Counted from the first letter of the stretch, positions 7,745-14,829 are shown. The stretch: 23,158 nt of DNA from Limnohabitans sp. (GCA_018883305.1 VEQI01000007.1:1-23158), one strand, 5' to 3'. Numbers and translations are program-made. Notes: a model not told the origin generated them from the letters alone.

Positions 7745-8950
7745 ATGGCCTCTGGTATTCGTGACAAGGTCGCCATTCTGGGAATGGGGTGTTCACGCTT
7801 TGGCGAGCGCTGGAACTGCGGTCCCGACGACCTGATGTTAGAGGCTTTTCAAGAGGCCACCGCAGACGCTGGCATTGACAAGCGCCAGATCGAGGCCGCC
7901 TGGTTTGGCGTGTGCCTGGAAGAAAACAACGTTGGCAAAACCGCCGTTCCTCTGGCGCAAGCCTTGCGCCTGCCAGGTATCGCGGTCACTCGGGTGGAGA
8001 ACGCCTGCGCCACCGGCAGCGAGGCGTTGCGGGGCGCAGCCTACGCCGTCGCCAGTGGCGCTTACGACATGGTGCTGAGCCTGGGCGTGGAAAAACTTAA
8101 AGACACGGGTTACGGCGGATTGCCCGTGCGCACGCGTGGCGTGAACAATGACCTGTGGTTACCCAATAGCACCGCACCCGGCGCATTCGCGCAACTGGCG
8201 TCGTCGTATGCGCACAAGCATGGCGTGTCCGTACCCGACCTGCGTCGCGCCATGGCCCGAGTCTCGGTCAAGAGTCACCAGAACGGCGCGCTCAACCCCA
8301 AGGCTCATCTGCGCAATCGCATCACCGAAGAGGATGTGCTGAAAGCCCCCACCATCGCAGCCCCATTGGGCCTCTACGACTGCTGCGGTGTGAGTGACGG
8401 CGCGGCCTGCGCCATTCTCACCACCCCCGAGATTGCACGCGCACTCAAGCCCGACGCCGAGATCATCACGCTCAAGGCACTTGACCTGAGCGTGAGCAAC
8501 GGCGAGGAAGCGTCCTTCCAGCAATGGGACGGTGCCAGCATTGCCACCGCCCGTCGCGCATCGGCCCGGGCCTATGCGGCGGCCGGCATCACAAACCCGC
8601 GAGAGCAGATCCACATGGCTGAAGTCCATGACTGTTTCTCCATCACGGAAGCTGTGCTGATGGAAGACCTGGGGTTCAGCGCCCCGGGACGCATGGTGCA
8701 CGACATTCTGGACGGCGTGTTTGACCGCAATGGAGTCTTGCCTGTGCAAACAGATGGGGGCCTGAAATGCTTTGGCCACCCGATTGGCGCATCCGGTCTG
8801 CGCATGGTCTACGAAATTTACCAACAGCTGCACACCCGCGCAGGCGAACGACAGTTGCCACGGGTGGACCTGGGTCTGGCACAGAACCTGGGCGGGCATC
8901 CGCATCAAAACGTGTGCTCGGTGTCCATCATTGGCCGTTTGGGCGCTTGA
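7745..8950 (+). CDS. SCP2-type thiolase (acetyl-CoA acetyltransferase-like), partner of the DUF35 protein
   Basis: A 401-residue thiolase of the SCP2/archaeal type. The nucleophilic Cys88 is in VENACATGSEAL, His295 in EVHDCFS, and His345 in KCFGHPIGASG. It also has LDLSVSNGEE and the pre-C-terminal ITEEDVLKAPTIA that archaeal thiolases share. The usual C-terminal active-site Cys-Gly motif is replaced by NLGGHPHQN, as in the SCP2 class. It would catalyse thiolytic (retro-Claisen) cleavage of a beta-ketoacyl-CoA in the degradative direction. Its start is 21 bases after the HMGCS/DUF35 fusion, with AGGAG upstream. Archaeal thiolases of this type form a complex with HMGCS and DUF35 proteins. BbsB with BbsA is a bacterial case that cleaves benzoylsuccinyl-CoA. 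The substrate is unknown, and activity probably requires the fused partner (inference). Confidence 0.88.
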   Translation: MASGIRDKVAILGMGCSRFGERWNCGPDDLMLEAFQEATADAGIDKRQIEAAWFGVCLEENNVGKTAVPLAQALRLPGIAVTRVENACATGSEALRGAAYAVASGAYDMVLSLGVEKLKDTGYGGLPVRTRGVNNDLWLPNSTAPGAFAQLASSYAHKHGVSVPDLRRAMARVSVKSHQNGALNPKAHLRNRITEEDVLKAPTIAAPLGLYDCCGVSDGAACAILTTPEIARALKPDAEIITLKALDLSVSNGEEASFQQWDGASIATARRASARAYAAAGITNPREQIHMAEVHDCFSITEAVLMEDLGFSAPGRMVHDILDGVFDRNGVLPVQTDGGLKCFGHPIGASGLRMVYEIYQQLHTRAGERQLPRVDLGLAQNLGGHPHQNVCSVSIIGRLGA

Positions 8951-8989
8951 ACACACCACCACACGCACCACATCACCAGGAGAATTTAC

Positions 8990-9760
8990 ATGAAGGGATT
9001 GAAGGGAAAAACCGCCATCGTCACCGGCGCCGGCAGCGGCATCGGCCGCTCGATCGCCCTGCGATTGGCGGCAGAGGGCGTGAAGGTGGGGCTGTTTGAC
9101 ATCCGAGCGGATGCGGCCACGGATACCCTGAACGCCATCCAAGCCGCCGGTGGCCACGGCATCGCCGTCACCTGTGACATCACCGACTACGCAGCCGTGG
9201 TGACCGCCGTGGCCCAATTTGAAACCGCCAGTGGCCAGGGCACGGACATTCTGGTGAACAACGCGGGCTGGGACACGCCCATTCCCTTTCTCAAAACCGA
9301 TGAGACGTTCTGGAAGAAAGTGGTGGCCATCAACTACTTTGGCCCGTTGCACATGACACATGCTGTGGGCCAGGGCATGAACACGCGAAAGGCAGGACGC
9401 ATCATCAACATTGCCTCTGACGCCGGCCGGGTGGGCTCCTCTGGCGAAGTGGTTTACTCCGGCTGCAAGGGCGCCACCATTGCCTTTGGCAAAGCGCTGG
9501 CGCGCGAACTTGCACGCAGCAACGTCACCATCAACACTGTCTGCCCGGGACCCACCGACACGCCCGCCATGGATGCATTTGTCGGCACAGGCGAACAGGG
9601 CCAAAAAATCCGTGACGCCATGGTGCGCATGGTGCCCCTGGGACGCATTGGTCAACCGGACGATTATCCGGGCCTGGTGGCTTTTCTGGCCAGCGACGAC
9701 GCGGCCTTCATCACGGGTCAAACCATCAGTGTGTCTGGCGGTCTGACCATGCACGGCTGA
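8990..9760 (+). CDS. badH: BadH-like SDR: 2-hydroxycyclohexane-1-carboxyl-CoA dehydrogenase homologue
   Basis: A 256-residue short-chain dehydrogenase with TGAGSGIG at the cofactor loop, DILVNNAGWD, and the triad Ser143, Tyr156, Lys160. Several stretches match the R. palustris BadH pattern as I remember it: NNAGWD, NIASDAGRVGSSGEVVY, VCPGPTDT and the tail ITGQTISVSGGLTMHG. BadH oxidises 2-hydroxycyclohexane-1-carboxyl-CoA to the 2-keto thioester with NAD. The next gene encodes a BadI-like hydrolase that uses that product, which strengthens the call. AGGAG lies eight bases before the ATG. The gap to the previous gene is 39 bases, and it belongs to the same operon. The ring substituents on the real substrate may differ from plain cyclohexane. 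A generic 3-hydroxyacyl-CoA dehydrogenase role is the main alternative. Confidence 0.78.
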   Translation: MKGLKGKTAIVTGAGSGIGRSIALRLAAEGVKVGLFDIRADAATDTLNAIQAAGGHGIAVTCDITDYAAVVTAVAQFETASGQGTDILVNNAGWDTPIPFLKTDETFWKKVVAINYFGPLHMTHAVGQGMNTRKAGRIINIASDAGRVGSSGEVVYSGCKGATIAFGKALARELARSNVTINTVCPGPTDTPAMDAFVGTGEQGQKIRDAMVRMVPLGRIGQPDDYPGLVAFLASDDAAFITGQTISVSGGLTMHG

Positions 9761-9803
9761 CCTTCCCTTATTTCATCTTTCTTCACTGAACTGCGAGAAC
9801 ACC

Positions 9804-10598
9804 ATGTCTGACTACAAAGATATCCTGTACGAAGTCGGCCCCAATGCCGTGCGCATCACCATCAATCGACCCGAGGTGTTCAACGCCTTTCGCACCCAGA
9901 CGGTGGAAGAGCTGATCCTCGCTTTCCGCCGCGCCGATGAAGAGCGCTCGGTCAACGCGGTCATCTTCACGGGTGCCGGTGAAAAAGCCTTTTGCACCGG
10001 TGGCGACCAAAAGTCCCACCTGACTGAGGATGGCCTGTATGGCCCGCGTGGCATGGTGGGCCTGCCCATTGAGGAATTGCAAAGCGCCATCCGCGATTGC
10101 CGCAAAGTGGTCATGGCACGGGTGCAAGGTTTCTCCATTGGTGGTGGCAATGTGTTTGCCACCATCTGCGATCTGACGATTGCCTCCGACAAGGCGCAGT
10201 TCGGCCAGGTGGGCCCCAAGGTGGGCTCGGTGGACCCAGGCTTTGGCACCGCGTATCTGGCGCGCGTCATCGGTGAAAAGCGTGCGCGTGAAATGTGGCT
10301 CACCTGCAACCGAATCCCGGCGCAACAAGCGTATGAGTGGGGACTGGTCAACAAGGTGGTGCCGCATGACCAACTGGATGCTGAATGCGAGGCCTGGGCC
10401 GCGGGCATCAACACCATGAGCCCCACAGCACTGGCCATTGCCAAGCGTTCCTTCAACGCCGACTCCGAGAGCATCCGTGGCATCAGCTTCATGGGCGTGG
10501 CCGCCGTCAAGGGCTACTACCAAACCGAGGAATCCAAGGAAGGCGTGCGTGCCTTCAACGAGAAGCGTCCGGCGGATTTCAAGAAATACGCCGGCTGA
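9804..10598 (+). CDS. badI: BadI-like 2-ketocyclohexane-1-carboxyl-CoA hydrolase (crotonase family ring-opening enzyme)
   Basis: A 264-residue crotonase-superfamily protein. Its signature stretches match BadI from R. palustris as I recall it: FCTGGDQ, GLPIEELQSAIRD, QGFSIGGGNVFATICDLTI, FGQVGPKVGSVDPGFGTAYLARVIGEK, SPTALAIAKRSFN, and the tail of the form EKR-x-(D/E)F-x-KY. BadI adds water across the ring C-C bond of the cyclic beta-keto thioester, giving a dicarboxylyl-CoA (pimelyl-CoA in the model case). MenB (dihydroxynaphthoyl-CoA synthase) is the close relative, but no menaquinone genes are near and a BadH-like dehydrogenase immediately precedes it. The enoyl-hydratase glutamate pair is absent, as expected for this subfamily. 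It lies 43 bases after badH. The exact ring substrate is not determined. Confidence 0.82.
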   Translation: MSDYKDILYEVGPNAVRITINRPEVFNAFRTQTVEELILAFRRADEERSVNAVIFTGAGEKAFCTGGDQKSHLTEDGLYGPRGMVGLPIEELQSAIRDCRKVVMARVQGFSIGGGNVFATICDLTIASDKAQFGQVGPKVGSVDPGFGTAYLARVIGEKRAREMWLTCNRIPAQQAYEWGLVNKVVPHDQLDAECEAWAAGINTMSPTALAIAKRSFNADSESIRGISFMGVAAVKGYYQTEESKEGVRAFNEKRPADFKKYAG

Positions 10599-10618
10599 CC
10601 CTGCCTCCCTTCCTTGTT

Positions 10619-10622
10619 GGAG
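10619..10622 (+). promoter_or_regulatory. Shine-Dalgarno GGAG that fixes a TTG start
   Basis: GGAG is followed after six bases by TTG at 10629. The upstream alternative TTG at 10614 has only pyrimidine-rich sequence before it. No ATG lies near the expected N-terminus of the crotonase fold, so TTG 10629 is the best-supported start. Confidence 0.55.
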
Positions 10623-10628
10623 AACCTC

Positions 10629-12164
10629 TTGGCTGCGCTGATCACCTCCACCCTTGACAGCGATGGTTTGCTGACTGCCACCATCGACATGACCGATCGG
10701 ACGATGAACGTGTTCTCGTTCGAGCTGATGGATGCCCTCGATGCCTTGATGGACCGTGTGGAAGAAGATGCTGCGGTGCGCTGCGTGGTGCTCACCTCCG
10801 GTAAGAGCAGCTTTCTGGCGGGGGCAGATCTGGTCATGGTTCGAGGCTTTTGCCGTGAAGCCAAAACCGCCACTCATGAACGCATGTTTGACCAATGCGG
10901 TCGACTGGGTCGCCAATTTGTCCGCTTGGAAAACAGCGCCAAACCCTGGGTGGCTGCGGTCAATGGGCTGGCGTTAGGCGGCGGCCTGGAGCTGGCCATG
11001 GCATGCCGCGAGCGGTTGGTGTCGGATGATCGCCGCATTCAACTTGGCCTGCCTGAAATTCGCTGGGGCCTCTTGCCTGGTGCGGGTGGCACACAACGCA
11101 TGCCGCGCCTGATTGGCTATGAGGCCGCCATGTCGCTCTTATTGAGTGGGCGGTCTCTCACGCCGGCGCAAGCCGTAGAAGCGGGTCTGTTCAAGCAAGC
11201 CTTTCCTGCCAACGACTTGCTGGCCCATGCCCAGGCTTTGGCACGTTCGCTGGTGGGACAACCGTATCTGCCCAGTGCCAAGTTTGCTCACCTGGCACAA
11301 GCAGATGTGCCGGCGCACAGTGAAGCGGTGGCGCGGGAACAAGCCAGCCGCTTTGGCGTGAGCGCTGAAGACTTGACGCTCTATCCAGCTTACAGCGCCA
11401 TCATTGACAGCGTGCTTCTGGGCGCGCATCTGCCCCTCCACGAAGCCACTACCCTGGAGATGAACCAGTTTCTGCGGCTCATGTTCACGCCGGTGGCGGG
11501 ACGCATGGTCCGCACGCTGTTTCTGGGGCGACTGCGCGCGGAGCGCGATCTCACGCCGTCGGCCGAGCAGGCCTGTGTAGCCATTCGCTGGCAGGCGTTC
11601 AGCGAACCCAACGCACCGTGGGCAGAACTGCTTACTCGACTCAAGATCGACAAATCCACGCTGGACGCCTTGCCTACAGACACGTTGGAGATGCAGGATA
11701 CGCAAGGTCAATGGCACCGCATTCATTTATTCACCACATCACACGCACCAGCGCCTGGCCAACTTCTGCCCGCCGCCTGGCTGGCACCCACGGGTGCCTA
11801 TGGTCGCGTGATGGAGTTGGTGGGCACGCCAGGCCCAGCCTTGTCGCTCATGAGTGCCTTGAGCCTGCGCCTGTGGATACTGCCGTGGCTCTCGCACAGT
11901 CAGGAGAGTCAGCTCAAGCGGCTTCAAGGTGTTGACCTGGCACAGCAAGCCAAACAGGTCGTGCAACACGCAGCACACACACCCGAGCTGGACCTGAGCT
12001 TGATGGACGTGGCTCTGTGTCTGGCCGATGTGTGTCCCGGCTGGACCGGCGGACCGCTGTCCTGGTTGTGGGACGAACAAGCCACTCAATTGCCGTCATG
12101 GTCCGCCGCTGAGCAGCAAGCCTGGCAGACCCTGTCTGATCGCCTACAGCAACACTTCGCATGA
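10629..12164 (+). CDS. Enoyl-CoA hydratase (FadJ-like) with a degenerate C-terminal 3-hydroxyacyl-CoA dehydrogenase remnant
   Basis: About 511 residues from the TTG start. Residues 1-300 are a crotonase domain of the FadB/FadJ type: oxyanion segment SSFLAGADLVM, catalytic Glu121 in GLALGGGLELA and Glu143 in LGLPEIRWGLLPGAGGTQR, spaced 22 residues as in FadJ. Hydration of an enoyl-CoA is therefore plausible. In FadJ a Rossmann NAD domain (GxGxxG) follows; here none is visible. The last 200 residues keep only traces of the helical dehydrogenase tail, such as DVALCLADVCPGWTGGPLSWL, which resembles the FadB/J C-terminus. The length is about 500 instead of about 715. It overlaps the next gene by four bases (ATGA). 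It could fill the BadK role (hydration before BadH). The crotonase call is firm; the reading of the tail is by eye. Confidence 0.8.
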   Translation: MAALITSTLDSDGLLTATIDMTDRTMNVFSFELMDALDALMDRVEEDAAVRCVVLTSGKSSFLAGADLVMVRGFCREAKTATHERMFDQCGRLGRQFVRLENSAKPWVAAVNGLALGGGLELAMACRERLVSDDRRIQLGLPEIRWGLLPGAGGTQRMPRLIGYEAAMSLLLSGRSLTPAQAVEAGLFKQAFPANDLLAHAQALARSLVGQPYLPSAKFAHLAQADVPAHSEAVAREQASRFGVSAEDLTLYPAYSAIIDSVLLGAHLPLHEATTLEMNQFLRLMFTPVAGRMVRTLFLGRLRAERDLTPSAEQACVAIRWQAFSEPNAPWAELLTRLKIDKSTLDALPTDTLEMQDTQGQWHRIHLFTTSHAPAPGQLLPAAWLAPTGAYGRVMELVGTPGPALSLMSALSLRLWILPWLSHSQESQLKRLQGVDLAQQAKQVVQHAAHTPELDLSLMDVALCLADVCPGWTGGPLSWLWDEQATQLPSWSAAEQQAWQTLSDRLQQHFA

Positions 12165-12628
12165 TCGACCCCAGTCACATCGGGTTCACCACCCCGCCCA
12201 CCCAAGTACGCGTCGACGCCTGGCGCGTGCAGTTGTTCTGTCGCGCCATTGGAGAGACCGATCCTGTCTATGTGGATGAAGCCGCCGCTCACGCGGCAGG
12301 CCACCGTGCCTGCCCGGTGCCCCCCACCTTCATCAAGGCCCTGGAGTCTGAACACTTCAGCAGTGCAGCCCTGATGCAGCGCATGGGCATTCCTCTGAAA
12401 AGCGTGCTGCATGCGCAACAGCAATTCACCCACCATGCCCCCATCCATGTGGGCGACGTGGTGACCCTCCATCGCCAGATCACGGATGCCTATGACAAAC
12501 GTGACGGCGAACTCACCTTCGTGGTGATTGACACGCACTATGACGTGGGCACGCAACGCATGGCCACCAGTCGGCAGACCATTCTGTCTCGGCGACCACC
12601 GGCGCCACGTTCGGAGAGCGCCGCATGA
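12161..12628 (+). CDS. MaoC-family hydratase, N-terminal-type (FAS1-like dehydratase) subunit
   Basis: A 155-residue hotdog protein of the MaoC N-terminal-domain type. The characteristic run FCRAIGETDPVYVDEAAAHA, followed by PVPPTFIKAL, is seen at residues 26-60, with LHAQQQFTHHAPIHVGDVV for the central strand and helix. This half usually lacks the hydratase dyad and pairs with a catalytic half. Examples are the mycobacterial HadAB and ChsH1/ChsH2 hydratases, and the fused double hotdog of MFE-2. It overlaps the upstream crotonase by four bases and the downstream MaoC gene by four bases, so all three are translationally coupled. Together the two MaoC products most likely make one heteromeric (R)-specific enoyl-CoA hydratase. 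The acyl substrate is unknown. Confidence 0.85.
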   Translation: MIDPSHIGFTTPPTQVRVDAWRVQLFCRAIGETDPVYVDEAAAHAAGHRACPVPPTFIKALESEHFSSAALMQRMGIPLKSVLHAQQQFTHHAPIHVGDVVTLHRQITDAYDKRDGELTFVVIDTHYDVGTQRMATSRQTILSRRPPAPRSESAA

Positions 12629-13020
12629 CACGCGCTTTTCCCGACTCCTTGTCGCTGCAAACCGAGCCTATCAGTGCCGTGGCGCTGGCGCTCTTCGCCG
12701 CTGCGGCGGGTGACCACAACCCCCTGCACCTGGACGAGTCCGTGGCCAGTGCCGCCGGCTTCGAACAACCCCTGATCCACGGCATGCTGACCATGGCACA
12801 TGTGGGACGTTTGTTCACGTCTCACTTTGGCGCCGGCAGTGTGGCCGATCTGGACACGCGCTTCACCGGTGTGGCCATGCGTGGCCAACGACTGACGCTG
12901 CAAGCCCAGCTAGAGCGCTTGGAGGACGGCGAAGCCCTGTACCGCATCACCGCGCAGCATGACGGCGGCACGCCCGTGGTGCAAGGCCAGGCCCGCGTTC
13001 TCTGGCCGGCCAAAGGCTGA
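12625..13020 (+). CDS. MaoC-family hydratase, catalytic subunit
   Basis: A 131-residue single-hotdog protein with the hydratase-2 motif AAGDHNPLHLDESVASAAGF near residues 28-47 and IHGMLTMAHVG after it. The catalytic pair is Asp30 and His35. It would hydrate a trans-2-enoyl-CoA to the (3R)-hydroxyacyl-CoA. The adjacent N-terminal-type subunit probably completes the active dimer and shapes the acyl pocket. Such split pairs handle bulky, for example steroid-ring, thioesters in actinobacteria. Its start overlaps the previous stop (ATGA), and the CoA-transferase-like gene begins two bases after its stop. The product would suit the MFE-2-like dehydrogenase encoded at 3201-4118 (inference). Confidence 0.87.
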   Translation: MTRAFPDSLSLQTEPISAVALALFAAAAGDHNPLHLDESVASAAGFEQPLIHGMLTMAHVGRLFTSHFGAGSVADLDTRFTGVAMRGQRLTLQAQLERLEDGEALYRITAQHDGGTPVVQGQARVLWPAKG

Positions 13021-13022
13021 GC

Positions 13023-14261
13023 ATGCGCCACTGGCTGGACTTTTTGACGCCAGGCGCAAGCGTCTTTGTGCCCACGCTCAGCAATGAGTCCGCCTGCCTT
13101 CTTCGCGCGCTGCAAGCGGAACCGGACCGCGCGCGTGAGGTGGAATTTTTCGCGTTCCAATTTCCCGGCATTGATACTGCGGACTATCTGGCCCTGCACC
13201 CCTCGGCACGTCAGACCAGCTGCTTCATGAGCCCGGCCTTGCGGCGTGGTCTGGCCACGCAACGCGCCACCTGCCTGCCGCTGGACTATCGGGGCATGAT
13301 CCAGTACCTTGCGCATCAACACCCGCCCGATGTGGCCATCGCGCAGCTGACCCCGCCTGACCGTGACGGCTGGTGTGCCGCCGGTCTGTCCTGCGACTTT
13401 CTGCCGCTGGTGTGGTCCAGAGCCAAACATCGCGTGGCCCACCTTAATCCACGTCTGCCACGCCTGAACAGCAGTTTCCGCGTGCACCTGTCTGAGCTGT
13501 CCGCTTGGGTAGAGTCTGATGAGGCCTTGCTGGATTTCAAAGAACCCGCGGCAGGTGCACTCGAAGACGCTGTGGGCCGCCACGCCGCTGAACTGATTCA
13601 CGACGGCGACACCCTGCAATTCGGCATAGGCGCCGTGCCCTTGGGGCTGGCCCACCACTTGCGTGATCATCGCGGCCTGCGCTTTCATGGTGGCTTGGTG
13701 GCGTCAGCACTCCAGACCCTCAATGAGGCCGGGGCGCTTGACCCTGCAGCCCCCATCACCACCGGTGTGGTGCTGGGCAACGACGCCTTGCGTGAGTACG
13801 TGCGCCATCTGCCCAATTTGTGGCTCACCGATATTCGATACACCCATGCGCAGGCGGGCCAAGAACCGACGTGCCGCTTTGTGGCCATCAACAGTGCCAT
13901 GGAGGTGGACCTGTTCGGTCAGGTCAACGCCGAGCGCATGGGCGGTGTGCAGCAAGCGGGTGCAGGTGGAATGCCGGCTTTTGCCCACGCTGCGCTCAAC
14001 AACCCCGGCGGGCGCCTGCTGATTTGCTTGCCCGCCACCGCTCGACAAGGGACCGTGTCCCGCATCGTTGCGGCTTTGGGCGCTGGTTCAGCCTGCACCT
14101 TGCCGGCTTACCTCGCCGATGTGGTGATCACCGAGCATGGTGCCGCGCAAATCCGTCACCTGACGCCGGATGCACGCGCACAAGCCTTGATTGCCATTGC
14201 GGCTCCGGAGCACCGAGAGGCACTCCAGATCGCCTGGCGCCAACAGCGTCCCACTGCCTGA
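13023..14261 (+). CDS. Acetyl-CoA hydrolase/CoA-transferase family protein (4-hydroxybutyrate CoA-transferase-like) lacking the usual glutamate
   Basis: A 412-residue protein of the Cat/AbfT family. Family landmarks are FGIGAVPLGLAHHLRDH (about residues 200-216), VAINSAMEVDLFGQVNAERMGG, the glycine-rich GAGGMPAFAHAALNNPGG, and YLADVVITEHGAAQIRHLTP at the C-terminus. In CoA transferases of this family a glutamate in an H-(S/T)-E-M motif forms the CoA thioester intermediate. Here the corresponding stretch is LRFHGGLVAS, with Gly224 at that place. It may therefore act as a CoA-ester hydrolase, use another residue, or belong to a variant subgroup. The ATG is two bases after the previous stop. A role in releasing or exchanging CoA on a dicarboxylic product is plausible but not shown. 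The family call is good; the activity is uncertain. Confidence 0.8.
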   Translation: MRHWLDFLTPGASVFVPTLSNESACLLRALQAEPDRAREVEFFAFQFPGIDTADYLALHPSARQTSCFMSPALRRGLATQRATCLPLDYRGMIQYLAHQHPPDVAIAQLTPPDRDGWCAAGLSCDFLPLVWSRAKHRVAHLNPRLPRLNSSFRVHLSELSAWVESDEALLDFKEPAAGALEDAVGRHAAELIHDGDTLQFGIGAVPLGLAHHLRDHRGLRFHGGLVASALQTLNEAGALDPAAPITTGVVLGNDALREYVRHLPNLWLTDIRYTHAQAGQEPTCRFVAINSAMEVDLFGQVNAERMGGVQQAGAGGMPAFAHAALNNPGGRLLICLPATARQGTVSRIVAALGAGSACTLPAYLADVVITEHGAAQIRHLTPDARAQALIAIAAPEHREALQIAWRQQRPTA

Positions 14262-14271
14262 CCACTTCCCC

Positions 14272-14745
14272 ATGAACACCTGGCCCGACCCCTTGCTTCA
14301 AGGTTATCAAGCCGCCCCGATCGGCGGTGAATTTGCGTCCCGCAACGGACCGTTTTACGCCCGTTGGCATGAGGAGCGCTTCGAGCTGGCGTTTCGTGTG
14401 GAAGAACGGCATGTCAATCCCGGCAACACCTGTCATGGGGGCATGCTCAGTCTGTTCGCCGACATCCTGATTTCCACCGCCGCCAAATACCAGGCCGACC
14501 TGGGCCGCCATTTCTTGCCCACCATCAGCCTGCAGCAGGACTTTCTGGCAGCCGCACCCCTGGGCAGCTGGGTCACCGGCAAGGCCGATATTTTGAAAGT
14601 CACCAAAAACCTGGTGTTCTCCCAAGGCTTGATCCGGGCCGACGGCGTCATGGTGCTGCGCGCCAGTGGCGTGTTCCGCCGCGGCCCGCTGCTCAACGAC
14701 TCGCCGGGCGATGGCCTGATGAAGCTGCCCGGCATGTCACCTTAG
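14272..14745 (+). CDS. PaaI-like hotdog thioesterase
   Basis: A 157-residue protein of the PaaI/YbgC-type thioesterase family, which hydrolyses acyl-CoAs and often relieves stalled CoA intermediates. The diagnostic segment is HVNPGNTCHGGMLSLFADIL at residues 45-64 (N-x-H-G-G followed by Asp), followed by strands SLQQDFLAAAPLGSWVTGKA and FSQGLIRADGVMVLRASGVF. I chose ATG 14272, ten bases after the CoA-transferase-like stop, because it fits the family length. An earlier in-frame start would lie inside the previous gene. The next 84 bases are the longest gap within the plus-strand run and carry an inverted repeat, so this gene probably ends the first transcription unit. Confidence 0.83.
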   Translation: MNTWPDPLLQGYQAAPIGGEFASRNGPFYARWHEERFELAFRVEERHVNPGNTCHGGMLSLFADILISTAAKYQADLGRHFLPTISLQQDFLAAAPLGSWVTGKADILKVTKNLVFSQGLIRADGVMVLRASGVFRRGPLLNDSPGDGLMKLPGMSP

Positions 14746-14792
14746 TGGTTTGCACCGATGGGCCCGTTGATGACAATGATATAAATTAATCA

Positions 14793-14817
14793 TGTGTACG
14801 ATTCACATACGTACACA
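14793..14817. promoter_or_regulatory. Inverted repeat before the acyl-CoA dehydrogenase genes (candidate second operator)
   Basis: Perfect 8-base arms TGTGTACG (14793-14800) and CGTACACA (14810-14817) flank a 9-base spacer. A shorter nested repeat, ATGTG/CACAT, lies inside. It occupies an AT-rich gap with TATAAAT at 14780-14786, just ahead of a good GGAG ribosome site at 14819-14822. It is not an obvious copy of the palindrome at 2592, so a different regulator (TetR-like in size) may act here. No matching regulator gene is in the window. Confidence 0.4.
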
Positions 14818-14829
14818 CTGGAGATCCAC

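Noticed and set aside
8159..9754. A 531-codon minus-strand open frame opposite the thiolase and badH-like genes
   Set aside because: Antisense shadow: composition is unlike a folded protein family and both plus-strand genes have complete catalytic motifs.
9804..10598. MenB (dihydroxynaphthoyl-CoA synthase) as the identity of the crotonase
   Set aside because: MenB and BadI are related, but no menaquinone genes are nearby. The FCTGGDQ and SVDPGFGTAYL stretches and the preceding BadH-like gene favour BadI.
9783..10916. A 377-codon minus-strand open frame opposite the badI-like gene
   Set aside because: Antisense to a gene with strong family motifs; no domain is recognisable in it.
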